A stretch of DNA of 64,000 nt, taken from the NCBI GenBank assembly GCA_022376925.1, contig JAIOJX010000002.1, forward strand, positions 134,364,831 through 134,428,830. The letters run 5' to 3'. Below the pieces are notes generated by a model. The model was not told the DNA's origin and did not search any database. It saw nothing but the letters and a program-made list of their open reading frames with translations. Below are positions 1-10,476 of this stretch, piece by piece; the first letter of the stretch is position 1, and each line of letters starts with the position of its first letter. The translations under genes were made by a program, and so were the position numbers. This DNA is from Tragulus kanchil (Eukaryota > Chordata > Mammalia > Artiodactyla > Tragulidae).

Positions 1-37
1 GCGGTGTCCCTACCCACTGGACCACCAAGGAAGCCCC
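1..37 (-). mobile_element. 5' head of CHR-derived SINE (duplicate of 1131-1165)
   Basis: The window opens inside the tRNA-like head of a young SINE read in antisense; box-like text ending in the inverted GGGCTTCC start is visible. It is the replayed tail of the element whose full copy lies at 848-1165. Confidence 0.8.
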
Positions 38-120
38 GCTCTAGTATTCTTGCCTTGGAGAATTCCATGGAGCCTGGTGGGCTGCGGTCCTTGGAGTCGC
101 AAAGATGACTGAACAAGGAA
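38..120 (+). mobile_element. Bov-tA SINE, right half (duplicate copy)
   Basis: Right-hand Bov-tA text (TATTCTTGCC, then GTCGCAAAGA). Duplicate of 1166-1250; the left half of this element is at 724-847. Confidence 0.8.
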
Positions 121-335
121 CACTTGTTTCTTGCTTAAGATTATCCTCAGTTGTGCTCAGAATTACCTGGGACTAATTTTGGAACCACAGAGAAATTCCT
201 TAGCCGAGCATTTTTGGCATCGTGTATTTCCTCAGGGTGAATCTAATTAAAACGAGATCAGCGTTGCATAGAAAATGCATAAGGTTTAATGCTCTTACCA
301 GAGTCAGAAGTCCAAAGCCCAGGGTCCTGTGTTTC

Positions 336-723
336 AATGCATCCCAGGAGTGAAAATTATCTCATGTCCAAGTTTTGTTTAGAGTATATAAGATACTTGG
401 GCTAGGGCTCAGCACAGCTAAGCACTCAGAAAATATCAGTTGCTAGGATTGTCTTCAAACTAAGCCAGTGGAGGGGCAGCTTGTGTGAGAGGAGACTGTG
501 AACTGCGGGATTGCTTTGCTAAGGGACCGGCTGCCATGTGAGAGTTCAAACCCAGCTGTGAGCGTGTAGTCATCCTGTGCCACTACTTGGCTCCTGTATT
601 CCATTTGGGCTGGAGTGGGAAGGAACAAGACAGGAGAAACCATAAATTGACAGCCCTTGACACTGAGATGTTTAGGATCCCCTACTTAGGGATATTCAGG
701 AAAGGGTAAGATTATCCTCTTAC
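336..723. other. Non-genic DNA, no recognised element
   Basis: Contains the junction where pair 1 diverges (about 335-380), then AT-rich unique-looking text. The antisense open frame at 455-643 has no recognisable protein features. Confidence 0.6.
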
Positions 724-847
724 CCAGGGCTTTGCTGGTGGCTCAGACGGTAAAGAACCTGCCTGCAGTGCGGGAGACCTGGGTTCAATTCCCTGGGTCA
801 GGAAGATCCCCTGGAGGAGGGCATGACAACCCGCTCTAGTATTCTTG
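724..847 (+). mobile_element. Bov-tA SINE, left half
   Basis: tRNA-Glu-related head (GCTTTGCTGGTGGCTCAG) and the GGAGGAGGGCATG centre of Bov-tA. It is interrupted at 848 by a younger SINE and resumes at 1166. Confidence 0.9.
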
Positions 848-857
848 TTTGTTTTTC

Positions 858-895
<38 letters not shown>

Positions 896-1165
896 TATAA
901 TTTTTTTGGCCACTTCTATTGGTCTTTCATTTATCTATTTTTATCCATCTTTGTTCTTTGGCCTGTGTGGCCCTCCCACCTCAGCGGCCTCTCTTGCTGC
1001 AGAGCACCGGCTCTGGGCACATGCGCTCCAGAGTGCTGGCTCGGCAGTTGGACACATCCGTCCAGCTGCTCTGCGGCACACGGGGATCCTCTCAGGCTAG
1101 GGATTGAACTCGCGCCCCTTGCACTGAAAGGCGGTGTCCCTACCCACTGGACCACCAAGGAAGCC
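848..1165 (-). mobile_element. Young CHR-derived SINE inserted into Bov-tA, with target-site duplication
   Basis: About 270 bp of antisense CHR-2-derived SINE plus an AT-rich tail at its left. The target-site duplication CCGCTCTAGTATTCTTG is perfect over 17 bp (831-847 and 1166-1182). Its tail contains a (TA)n run rather than the C-rich extension seen in some relatives. It postdates the Bov-tA it splits. Confidence 0.9.
858..900. repeat. (TA)n microsatellite in SINE tail
   Basis: Alternating TA broken once by a G, lying in the A-rich tail of the antisense SINE; probably expanded after insertion. Confidence 0.9.
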
Positions 1166-1250
1166 CCGCTCTAGTATTCTTGCCTTGGAGAATTCCATGG
1201 AGCCTGGTGGGCTGCGGTCCTTGGAGTCGCAAAGATGACTGAACAAGGAA
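1166..1250 (+). mobile_element. Bov-tA SINE, right half
   Basis: Continuation of 724-847 after the inserted SINE; starts with the second target-site copy. Confidence 0.85.
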
Positions 1251-1465
1251 CACTTGTTTCTTGCTTAAGATTATCCTCAGTTGTGCTCAGAATTACCTGG
1301 GACTAATTTTGGAACCACAGAGAAATTCCTTAGCCGAGCATTTTTGGCATCGTGTATTTCCTCAGGGTGAATCTAATTAAAACGAGATCAGCGTTGCATA
1401 GAAAATGCATAAGGTTTAATGCTCTTACCAGAGTCAGAAGTCCAAAGCCCAGGGTCCTGTGTTTC

Positions 1466-2374
1466 TTTCAGTTTTTCACTGTGCCATCCCAGGAGTGAAA
1501 ATTATCTCATGGGCCATGAAGGATGCTGCGCTGTCTAGTCATCACGTCCTTATTTCAGCCAGTAGGAGGAGGAACGGTATAGGAAGGTGAAGGACACATA
1601 CGCACTGTTCTGGAAGTTGCCTCTTGTACGTCTGCCTAAATGCTATTAGCTAGAACTTAATCAGATACCCACACCTTGCTGCAAAGGAGTGTGTGGGAAA
1701 TGTCATGTTAATTTCAGGTAGCCATGTTCCCAGCTAGAAGCTATGGTAGGGAGTCTGTCATTTCAGAAGGCAGAGATTGGACTGGGGATCCCGTCTCTGC
1801 CATTCTTGGGTAGGAGGTGTGTAGGATGATCATAAGGCAAGCAGAAACCACTGAGCCCCAGGCTCTGTGGTGCTGCCATGGAAATTGGGGATGCTTGGAT
1901 GGAAACCCCATAAACCATGGGAAACGGTGAATTTTTATGTGCTCAGGGAGCTCAAGAATTGATTTTGTTGCTTTTGTACAAAAGTCTAGATTGACTGCCA
2001 CATAATTTCTACCGTTTTTGTTTCTACTCTGTATTTTCTGTAAAACCATTCTCGGTGAGGTAGTTGAAGAATCTCGCTGGTGACAGGGGACTGGAACTGA
2101 GAATCTCTTACTATGAAACTGCCTAAATTCTGGATTAGAAATAGGGTCCCTCACATAAGCAAGGCAGACTTGTCTCTGTGGCATGTTTTAGAGATGCCAC
2201 AGACCTGCATTTGTGTCTTAGTTGTAAGTATGACAAGGCTTTGGGTAGAATTAGACTCTAAGCCCAAGAAGCTTTTTGCAGTTTGGAAGAGAAGGAAAAA
2301 CAATTTTTTTAAAAAAGGAAGTTGCCTTATTAGAAATAGGGAGACAATAACATAGAAATTTAGAATTCCTAGCA
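1466..2374. other. Non-genic DNA; part resembles an ancient interspersed repeat
   Basis: 1560-1740 has wording typical of an old mammalian repeat (attempted match around 'GGAAGTTGCC', 'TGGGAAATGTCATG', 'GCCATGTTCCCAGC'). I cannot name the class. No exon-like frame with splice signals was recognised. Confidence 0.4.
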
Positions 2375-2520
2375 TGGGGTTGGAGTCAGATAGAACTGGG
2401 TTTGAATTCTGCTCTGCCACCTACAGCTGTGTGAAATTGGGCAAGTCACCCATCTGTAGTGGTCTGCGGAATGGGTTGATGATGGTATCTACCTCATAGG
2501 GTTTGGTGAAAAGCAATGAG
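2375..2520 (+). mobile_element. MIR SINE remnant
   Basis: MIR core wording: TTTGAATTCTGCTCTGCCAC, then GTGTGAAATTGGGCAAGTCA. Diverged, as expected of an old mammalian SINE. Confidence 0.8.
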
Positions 2521-2522
2521 GT

Positions 2523-2712
2523 GGGCTTCCCCAGTGGCTCAGCAGGAAAGACTCCACCTGCAATGCAGGAGGTACACAAGATGATGGTTTTGTCCCGGGG
2601 TCGGGAAGATCCCTTGGAGGAGGGCATGGCAATGCCCTCCAGTGTTCTTGCCTGGAGAATCCCGTGGACAGAGGAGTCTGTAGGGTTGCAAAGAGTCAGA
2701 CACGGCTGAGTG
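2523..2712 (+). mobile_element. Bov-tA SINE
   Basis: Near full-length: head GGGCTTCCCCAGTGGCTCAG, centre GGAGGAGGGCATGGCA, tail with AGTCAGACACGGCTGAGTG. Flanked by an imperfect repeat (CAATGAGGT / CAACGAGGT). Confidence 0.9.
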
Positions 2713-3117
2713 AAGGAACAACAACGAGGTGATACAAGAGAACGATCCACTATCAATAATTCTATGTGAGATGATCATTATTACTTGAGCTGTGGGAAAC
2801 TGTCAAAAGGGGACAGAGCTGATTCGGGAGCTCATTAAATGACTGTGTGTCTTTCATGTATTCAGATAGACTTTCTTCTTAGGTGTGTTTCTTTGTAGAC
2901 TTTAGGTGACACCAGTAAGTTTGGCTTCAGATGGCCAGCTGGCTTAGATTGTATTTTCTCACCCTTCTTGTGAGAAAAACCTAAACTTGCCACGGACTCT
3001 AGAAAAACCCCAGTGCACTAATTTTCTGACTATGATAACCTAGCATTGATAATTATAGTGAGTAAACCAGCTGTTCCCTTTCCTGCATAGATTAGAAAAC
3101 ACGTTTTTAAGCAGCCT
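2713..3117. other. Non-genic unique-looking DNA
   Basis: No recognised repeat, RNA gene or coding signal. Confidence 0.5.
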
Positions 3118-3290
3118 TTTTTTAATTTTTATTTTTTATTGAAATATAGATGATTTACAATGTTGTGCCAATCTCTGCTGTATAGCTAAGTGACTCAGTT
3201 ATACGCACATAAAACATTCTGTTTTTTAATATTCTTTTCCATTATGGTTTATCACAGGATATTGAATATAGTTCCTGTGCTTTTTAAAGC
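3118..3290 (-). mobile_element. L1 3' end fragment
   Basis: Antisense 3'-terminal L1 wording: TTGAAATATAGATGATTTAC, TCTTTTCCATTATGG, GATATTGAATATAG. Heavily 5'-truncated. Confidence 0.8.
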
Positions 3291-3555
3291 CTTATAATAG
3301 ACATTATTCTTAAAAATCCCCAAAGTATTGCAAGAATCCAACCGTTGTGGGTTTCATCAGAATCGACTTTATAGGGTCCAAGTTTATTTTAGTCTGTAAT
3401 TAACACATAGAAATTAGAATAGGTACTTTTAAGAAAACAACAAAGATGAATCAAAGGTTCATTTTATTTTTGGCATATTTTTTCCCCTAGGAACTTATGA
3501 TATCCTGAATTTCAGGTTGAACTGTCTTAGCAAAATCATAAATAGGGTCCCCGCC

Positions 3556-3672
3556 CTTTTTTTTGATCATGTCGTACAGCCCATGGGATCCTTAGGTCAC
3601 TGACCAGGGATCAAACCCATGCCCCTGCATTGGCAGTGCAGAGTTTTAACCACTGGACTGCCAGGGAAATTC
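3556..3672 (-). mobile_element. Short CHR-type tRNA-Glu SINE
   Basis: Antisense SINE with CTGACCAGGGATCAAACCC (inverted B-box region) and head ending CTGCCAGGGAAATTC; T-run at left is the A-tail. Confidence 0.85.
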
Positions 3673-3684
3673 TAACAGGGCCTT

Positions 3685-3961
3685 TTTGTTTGTTTTTAAA
3701 TTTTGGCCTCTTTTATTAATTATTTATTTATTTATTTTAATCCATCTTTATTGTTTGGCCTGTGTGGGCCTCCCATCGCAGTAGCCTCTCTCGTTGCAGG
3801 GCACCGGCTCTGGTGGACGTGCTCCAGAGCACTGGCTCGTAATTGGACACACCGGGCCAACCGCTCTGCAGCACGTGGGATCTTCCTAGGCCAGGGATTG
3901 AACTGGTGTCCCTTGCACTGCAAGGCGAAGTCTTTACCCACTGGACCACCAGGGAAGCCCC
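3685..3961 (-). mobile_element. Young CHR-derived SINE
   Basis: Full-length antisense copy. Target-site duplication AACAGGGCCTT / AATAGGGCCTT (3674-3684, 3962-3972; one mismatch). Confidence 0.9.
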
Positions 3962-4658
3962 AATAGGGCCTTATTGTGATTGTGTCATCCTAAGTCAGGC
4001 TACAGGCTGCTGGAGCCTCTGTTCATCCACTTCTCTCCCTTCCCAGATCCCAGAGGCTTGTGAGAGCGACTCCACTTACCTCTTGGCTCCTTCTGAATGA
4101 GTCCTGGGGGCGTCCTAGGTGGACGAAAGGCAGAGGCCTTTTGAATTTGTGTTTGTTGGTTTGACTTTTATTTTTTCCACCTGAAGGGGATTTGGGGCTC
4201 AAGTCCCAAAAGAAGTAAGAAATGTTAAGGGTGAACGCTGAATCTGAGTAAGAAGAAAGGTTGATTTGTTGCAAAGGCAGTGATTCATTTATTTTGAGCT
4301 GTAATGCACTCGGGGAAAACTCGAAGCTTGGTCACTGGGCAACAGAATGCCTTTCTAAGTAGAATATGACCTTTGAAAATCTAGTTGATATAGGGTTCCT
4401 AAGTTTATACTTTTAAAAATCCCCAAAGTATTGCAAGAATCCAACCGTTGTGGGTTTCATCAGAATCGACTTTATAGGGTCCAAGTTTATTTTAGTCTGT
4501 AATTAACACATAGAAATTAGAATAGGTACTTTTAAGAAAACAACAAAGATGAATCAAAGGTTCATTTTATTTTTGGCATATTTTTTCCCCTAGGAACTTA
4601 TGATATCCTGAATTTCAGGTTGAACTGTCTTAGCAAAATCATAAATAGGGTCCCCGCC

Positions 4659-4775
4659 CTTTTTTTTGATCATGTCGTACAGCCCATGGGATCCTTAGGT
4701 CACTGACCAGGGATCAAACCCATGCCCCTGCATTGGCAGTGCAGAGTTTTAACCACTGGACTGCCAGGGAAATTC
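4659..4775 (-). mobile_element. Short CHR-type SINE (duplicate of 3556-3672)
   Basis: Replayed copy in pair 2. Confidence 0.85.
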
Positions 4776-4787
4776 TAACAGGGCCTT

Positions 4788-5064
4788 TTTGTTTGTTTTT
4801 AAATTTTGGCCTCTTTTATTAATTATTTATTTATTTATTTTAATCCATCTTTATTGTTTGGCCTGTGTGGGCCTCCCATCGCAGTAGCCTCTCTCGTTGC
4901 AGGGCACCGGCTCTGGTGGACGTGCTCCAGAGCACTGGCTCGTAATTGGACACACCGGGCCAACCGCTCTGCAGCACGTGGGATCTTCCTAGGCCAGGGA
5001 TTGAACTGGTGTCCCTTGCACTGCAAGGCGAAGTCTTTACCCACTGGACCACCAGGGAAGCCCC
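4788..5064 (-). mobile_element. Young CHR-derived SINE (duplicate of 3685-3961)
   Basis: Replayed copy in pair 2, with its flanking target-site words also replayed. That shows copying of a whole locus, not a second insertion. Confidence 0.9.
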
Positions 5065-5500
5065 AATAGGGCCTTATTGTGATTGTGTCATCCTAAGTCA
5101 GGCTACAGGCTGCTGGAGCCTCTGTTCATCCACTTCTCTCCCTTCCCAGATCCCAGAGGCTTGTGAGAGCGACTCCACTTACCTCTTGGCTCCTTCTGAA
5201 TGAGTCCTGGGGGCGTCCTAGGTGGACGAAAGGCAGAGGCCTTTTGAATTTGTGTTTGTTGGTTTGACTTTTTAATTTTTTCCACCTGAAGGGGGATTTG
5301 GGGCTCCAAGTCCCAAAAGAAGTAAGAAATGTTAAGGGTGAACGCTGAATCTGAGTAAGAAGAAAGGTTGATTTGTTGCAAAGGCAGTGATTCATTTATT
5401 TTGAGCTGTAATGCACTCGGGGAAAACTCGAAGCTTGGTCACTGGGCAACAGAATGCCTTTCTAAGTAAATATGGAAAATATGACCTTTGAAAATCTAGT

Positions 5501-5736
5501 TGATATGATACACCGGCTATTACAAACACATTCAAAAATATATTATTTCCAAGTACAGTGATACTTCAAGTATTCTGGAACCGGATGCAGCATGTGTAAG
5601 GGGTATTCTGGTCAGTAAAGAAAAAGATGCAGAGAATGGGTCCAAATTGGTCCAAAGATAAACCAAAGGTTTCAAAATAATTTGCACACATTCTTGCTGT
5701 TGGGGCCTCTCTCCTTCCTTTGCCTCTGTCTCTTCT
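5501..5736. other. Non-genic unique-looking DNA
   Basis: No recognised element; its right end, GCCTCTGTCTCTTCT (5722-5736), is the target site of the next SINE. Confidence 0.5.
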
Positions 5737-6053
5737 TTTTTTTTTTTATTTATTTATCTTTTGGGGGGTGGAGTGGAGGGAGGGGGACGGGCGGGCCACT
5801 TCCATTGGTCTTTCATTTCTCTATTTTCATCCGTCTTCGTTCTTTGGCTCCTGTGGGCCTCCCATCGCGGTGGCGTCTGTCGTTGTAGAGCGCCGGCTCT
5901 GGGCGCATGCGCTCCAGAGCTCCGGCTCGGTAATTGGACACATTGGTCCAGCCGCTCCGCGGCACGTGGGATCTTCCCAGGCCAGGGATGGAACCTGCGC
6001 CCCTTGCACTGCAAGGCGGTGTCCTTACCCACTGGACCACCAGGGGAAGCCCC
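5737..6053 (-). mobile_element. Young CHR-derived SINE with C-rich 3' extension
   Basis: Antisense copy with perfect 15-bp target-site duplication GCCTCTGTCTCTTCT (5722-5736 and 6054-6068). Between body and A-tail is a G-rich stretch on the plus strand (5763-5795), that is, a C-rich extension in the SINE sense strand. CpGs are largely intact (GGGCGCATGCGC), suggesting recent insertion. Confidence 0.92.
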
Positions 6054-6846
6054 GCCTCTGTCTCTTCTGCCCGTCTTTTTGTTTCTGTCTTGGTCACCAC
6101 ACGTACACATAGGTGCACAGACAAAGACCAGTATGTCACTGTTTCAAGAGCATGCATCTCCTTTGGATGCTTTTTGGCTACCAGTATTCATAGTTATATT
6201 ATTAAGTATCATTTTAAATCCTCCGGTCTTTTGTCTTTGCAGTCACTTCTCTCCTCCCTTCCCAGATCCCAGACTGGAGCGACTCCACTTACCTCTTGGC
6301 TCCTTCTGAATGAGTCCTGGGGGCGTCCTAGGTGGACGAAAGGCAGAGGCCTTTTGAATTTGTGTTTGTTGGTTTGACTTTTTAATTTTTTCCACCTGAA
6401 GGGGGATTTGGGGCTCCAAGTCCCAAAAGAAGTAAGAAATGTTAAGGGTGAACGCTGAATCTGAGTAAGAAGAAAGGTTGATTTGTTGCAAAGGCAGTGA
6501 TTCATTTATTTTGAGCTGTAATGCACTCGGGGAAAACTCGAAGCTTGGTCACTGGGCAACAGAATGCCTTTCTAAGTAAATATGGAAAATATGACCTTTG
6601 AAAATCTAGTTGATATGATACACCGGCTATTACAAACACATTCAAAAATATATTATTTCCAAGTACAGTGATACTTCAAGTATTCTGGAACCGGATGCAG
6701 CATGTGTAAGGGGTATTCTGGTCAGTAAAGAAAAAGATGCAGAGAATGGGTCCAAATTGGTCCAAAGATAAACCAAAGGTTTCAAAATAATTTGCACACA
6801 TTCTTGCTGTTGGGGCCTCTCTCCTTCCTTTGCCTCTGTCTCTTCT

Positions 6847-7163
6847 TTTTTTTTTTTATTTATTTATCTTTTGGGGGGTGGAGTGGAGGGAGGGGGACGG
6901 GCGGGCCACTTCCATTGGTCTTTCATTTCTCTATTTTCATCCGTCTTCGTTCTTTGGCTCCTGTGGGCCTCCCATCGCGGTGGCGTCTGTCGTTGTAGAG
7001 CGCCGGCTCTGGGCGCATGCGCTCCAGAGCTCCGGCTCGGTAATTGGACACATTGGTCCAGCCGCTCCGCGGCACGTGGGATCTTCCCAGGCCAGGGATG
7101 GAACCTGCGCCCCTTGCACTGCAAGGCGGTGTCCTTACCCACTGGACCACCAGGGGAAGCCCC
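6847..7163 (-). mobile_element. Young CHR-derived SINE with C-rich extension (duplicate of 5737-6053)
   Basis: Replayed copy in pair 3, target-site words included. Confidence 0.92.
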
Positions 7164-7593
7164 GCCTCTGTCTCTTCTGCCCGTCTTTTTGTTTCTGTCT
7201 TGGTCACCACACGTACACATAGGTGCACAGACAAAGACCAGTATGTCACTGTTTCAAGAGCATGCATCTCCTTTGGATGCTTTTTGGCTACCAGTATTCA
7301 TAGTTATATTATTAAGTATCATTTTAAATCCTCCGGTCTTTTGTCTTTGCAGTCCAGTGAATTCTTGGGTGGCGAGTGGGGTCAGCTGAGAATTTCATCA
7401 TCTCTGGCTAATGCTTTCAAAAGCTGGGTCCCTTATCACTCTTGGCATTTGATCTCATCTCAAGGATTCTTTGACTTCACTCATCCTGTGTCTCCACTGA
7501 AACTGTATAATACTTCCCAGAAAGTATCTGTTGGATAGAGCTGCCTTAGCTCCAAGCAGTAGCTTTCAAAATAATCCTAACATGAGCCAGTTG

Positions 7594-7670
7594 TGGGAGA
7601 TAGTGAAGGACAGCCTGGCGTGCTGCCGTCCATGGGGTCGCAAACGGTCGACACAACTGAGCGACTGCAG
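7594..7670 (+). mobile_element. BovB/BovA 3' fragment
   Basis: Words GACAGCCTGGCGTGCTGC and CAACTGAGCGACTG match the shared 3' end of BovB and BovA. Confidence 0.75.
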
Positions 7671-7719
7671 AAGAAATGTGAGCACTTTTAACTTTACTTT
7701 GTCAGCTCTAACCCTTCTT

Positions 7720-7868
7720 CTTCTTTCTTTCTTTTTTTGTATTTATTTGGTTGCACTGGGTCTTAGTTATGGTATGTGGGATCTAGTTCCCTGACCAGGG
7801 GTTGAACCCAGGTCCCCAGCATTGGGAGCACAGAGTCTTAGCCCTTGGACCGCTTGGGAAATCCCCGA
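7720..7868 (-). mobile_element. Short CHR-type SINE
   Basis: Antisense copy with perfect target-site duplication CTCTAACCCTTCTT (7706-7719 and 7869-7882). Confidence 0.9.
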
Positions 7869-7882
7869 CTCTAACCCTTCTT

Positions 7883-8207
7883 AACATGAAATATCAAATT
7901 TAAGATTAACTTTAAAAGAAAAGAAGACATATACATGGACAAAAGAGAAGAAAATGGGTAAAATCAGAGAGAATAGGAGCAGGTGAGAAGGGGATTTGGT
8001 GATGAGGTGGGAAGGAGGCCCTGCTTATTGCTTGGTCCAGGACCTGCTCCTGTTCTAAAGACTTACAGCAGAAACAGATGAGGCTTTGCTGGTCCGCGGA
8101 GGAGTGGATCCAGAGAGACCTCGGGGAGACAGCAACCTCGTGTCCTTCTCATCCTGCTTTTTAGACATTTATCTTTAATGGGGGTGGGGTTTAAAAGACA
8201 CATGGTT
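7883..8207. other. Non-genic unique-looking DNA
   Basis: Purine-rich at 7915-8010, otherwise unremarkable; replayed at about 8969-9293. Confidence 0.5.
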
Positions 8208-8300
8208 GGGCTTCCCCGGTGGTCCAGTGGGTAAAGAGTCCGCCTTGCAGTACAAGGGGCGTGGGTTTGATTCCTGACCCGGGAAGACCCCACGTGCCGG
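8208..8300 (+). mobile_element. Young CHR-derived SINE, cut by duplication junction
   Basis: Sense-strand head and B-box region of the element seen whole at 9294-9580. It stops abruptly at the pair 4 junction without a target-site duplication. Confidence 0.85.
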
Positions 8301-8676
8301 GAGCACGAGTGGTCCAGTGGGACGCACTGAGGTGTTTCAAGAGCATGCATCTCCTTTGGATGCTTTTTGGCTACCAGTATTCATAGTTATATTATTAAGT
8401 ATCATTTTAAATCCTCCGGTCTTTTGTCTTTGCAGTCCAGTGAATTCTTGGGTGGCGAGTGGGGTCAGCTGAGAATTTCATCATCTCTGGCTAATGCTTT
8501 CAAAAGCTGGGTCCCTTATCACTCTTGGCATTTGATCTCATCTCAAGGATTCTTTGACTTCACTCATCCTGTGTCTCCACTGAAACTGTATAATACTTCC
8601 CAGAAAGTATCTGTTGGATAGAGCTGCCTTAGCTCCAAGCAGTAGCTTTCAAAATAATCCTAACATGAGCCAGTTG

Positions 8677-8753
8677 TGGGAGATAGTGAAGGACAGCCTG
8701 GCGTGCTGCCGTCCATGGGGTCGCAAACGGTCGACACAACTGAGCGACTGCAG
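8677..8753 (+). mobile_element. BovB/BovA 3' fragment (duplicate of 7594-7670)
   Basis: Replayed copy in pair 4. Confidence 0.75.
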
Positions 8754-8802
8754 AAGAAATGTGAGCACTTTTAACTTTACTTTGTCAGCTCTAACCCTTC
8801 TT

Positions 8803-8954
8803 CTTCTTTTTTTTTTCTTTTTTTGTATTTATTTGGTTGCACTGGGTCTTAGTTATGGTATGTGGGATCTAGTTCCCTGACCAGGGGTTGAACCCAGGTC
8901 CCCAGCATTGGGAGCACAGAGTCTTAGCCCTTGGACCGCTTGGGAAATCCCCGA
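8803..8954 (-). mobile_element. Short CHR-type SINE (duplicate of 7720-7868)
   Basis: Replayed copy; the T-run differs by several bases from copy one. Confidence 0.88.
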
Positions 8955-9293
8955 CTCTAACCCTTCTTAACATGAAATATCAAATTTAAGATTAACTTTA
9001 AAAGAAAAGAAGACATATACATGGACAAAAGAGAAGAAAATGGGTAAAATCAGAGAGAATAGGAGCAGGTGAGAAGGGGATTTGGTGATGAGGTGGGAAG
9101 GAGGCCCTGCTTATTGCTTGGTCCAGGACCTGCTCCTGTTCTAAAGACTTACAGCAGAAACAGATGAGGCTTTGCTGGTCCGCGGAGGAGTGGATCCAGA
9201 GAGACCTCGGGGAGACAGCAACCTCGTGTCCTTCTCATCCTGCTTTTTAGACATTTATCTTTAATGGGGGTGGGGTTTAAAAGACACATGGTT

Positions 9294-9580
9294 GGGCTTC
9301 CCCGGTGGTCCAGTGGGTAAAGAGTCCGCCTTGCAGTACAAGGGGCGTGGGTTTGATTCCTGACCCGGGAAGACCCCACGTGCCGTGGAGCAGCTGGACC
9401 GCTGTGTCCAGTGAGGAGCCGGCACTCTGGAGCGCATGTGCCCAGAGCTGGTTCTCTGCAAGGAGAGAGGCCACTGCAATGGGAGACCCACACAGGATGA
9501 AGAGTAAAGATAGATGAAAATAAATAGATAGAAAACCAATAAAAGAGGCCAAAACTAAAAAAAAACAAAAAACAAAAAAC
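9294..9580 (+). mobile_element. Young CHR-derived SINE, full length
   Basis: Sense-strand copy from GGGCTTCCCCGGTGGTCCAG to an A-rich tail. Target-site duplication AAAAGACACATGGTT / AAAAGGCACATGGTT (9279-9293, 9581-9595; one mismatch). No C-rich extension. Confidence 0.92.
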
Positions 9581-9839
9581 AAAAGGCACATGGTTAAAAA
9601 ATAAAGTAGTACAAAAGTCAAAAAAAAAAATGTGTGATAGACTGTTGGTCTTTTTATAGAGTATACAAAATCCACTGTGTGGAAGTCACAAAGCAACTGA
9701 ACAACAAAATCCACAGCATTTACATGTGGCTTTTGGAGGTGTGATGAGTGCTTGGAAATCTGATAGGAAATTTATGTGTTTAGCACATACATCCATTGTC
9801 CGTCAATTCACCCTTCCTTCCAAAAAAGTATTCACTCAT

Positions 9840-9925
9840 TAAACTCTGGGTCAGGAATAATGTCAGATGGCAGGACTACGCTGGCGAATGAGATTGAGAG
9901 GATTCTTACTGCCATGGAGCTCACA
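9840..9925 (+). mobile_element. L2 LINE remnant
   Basis: L2 3'-end wording around ACTGCCATGGAGCTCACAGT. Old and diverged; replayed at 11019-11106. Confidence 0.6.
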
Positions 9926-9994
9926 GTGTAATGGGAAGGGTAAGACATTCTATGCACACAAAGTCCTGGCAGTGATAGTTTCACTCTTGTTAGA

Positions 9995-10382
9995 CAACCA
10001 AATGTCCTATATTCATGCATATGTGTGGAATCTAGAAAAATGGTACAGATGCACCTATTTCCAGGGCAAGAAGAGAGACGAAGATGTACAGAGACCGGCA
10101 CATGGGTGAAGAGGAGGGGGAAGGGGAAGGTGGGACGGATTGGGAGATTAAGATTGACGCAGATATACTACTTGGTGTAGAACAGCTAGTGGGAACCTGC
10201 TGGATAGCACGGGAACCTCAATGCAGTGCTCTGGAATGGCCTAGGGGGCGGGATGGGGTGGGCAGGAGGGAGGTCCAAGAGGCAGGGGATATATGTGTTC
10301 ATAGAGCTGAGTCATTTCGTTATATAGCAGAAACGAACACAACATGGTAAAGCAATTATACTCCAGTGAAAAATAAATCACG
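9995..10382 (+). mobile_element. L1 3' UTR fragment
   Basis: Ruminant L1 3'-end wording: TGTGGAATCTAGAAAAATGG, GCGGGATGGGGTGG, TTATACTCCAGTGAAAAATA. Strongly 5'-truncated. Confidence 0.8.
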
Positions 10383-10476
10383 CTTGTTAAACACTTGAAA
10401 TATTCAGATCCAGAACTCGACGTGGGCTTTTTAGACATTTATCTTTAATGGGGTGGGGTTTAAAAGACACATGGTT

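Larger units (their letters stand above)
1..1465. repeat. Step-back duplication pair 1 (1-~335 and 1131-~1465)
   Basis: Positions 1-335 recur at 1131-1465 (offset 1130). The two then diverge in local wording before sharing the words around 'CCCAGGAGTGAAAATTATC'. The left edge is cut by the window. First of 26 such pairs; probably an assembly artefact. Confidence 0.9.
3311..5500. repeat. Step-back duplication pair 2 (3311-~4392 and 4414-~5500)
   Basis: Offset 1103. Copies differ by single-base homopolymer indels (for example around 4170 versus 5270) and a 12-bp indel near 4366/5468. Junction filler lies at about 4393-4413. Confidence 0.95.
5131..7354. repeat. Step-back duplication pair 3 (5131-6243 and 6244-7354)
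   Basis: Offset about 1110. Copy one ends at TTTGCAGTC and restarts in CACTTCTCTC. Its first 370 bp were already the second copy of pair 2, so that stretch appears three times (about 4028, 5131 and 6244). Confidence 0.95.
7251..9384. repeat. Step-back duplication pair 4 (7251-~8300 and 8334-~9384)
   Basis: Offset 1083. Copy one breaks off in the middle of a SINE after CCCACGTGCCG. A 33-bp filler (8301-8333) follows, then the restart at GTTTCAAGAG. Confidence 0.95.

Noticed and set aside
5761..6309. Open frame of 182 codons on the plus strand (similar one at 6871)
   Set aside because: It runs through the antisense young SINE and its G-rich tail; the same SINE gives comparable frames at every other insertion site.
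9294..9370. tRNA-like sequence with A/B-box resemblance
   Set aside because: It is the tRNA-derived head of a SINE, not a tRNA gene; the same applies to all other SINE heads here.
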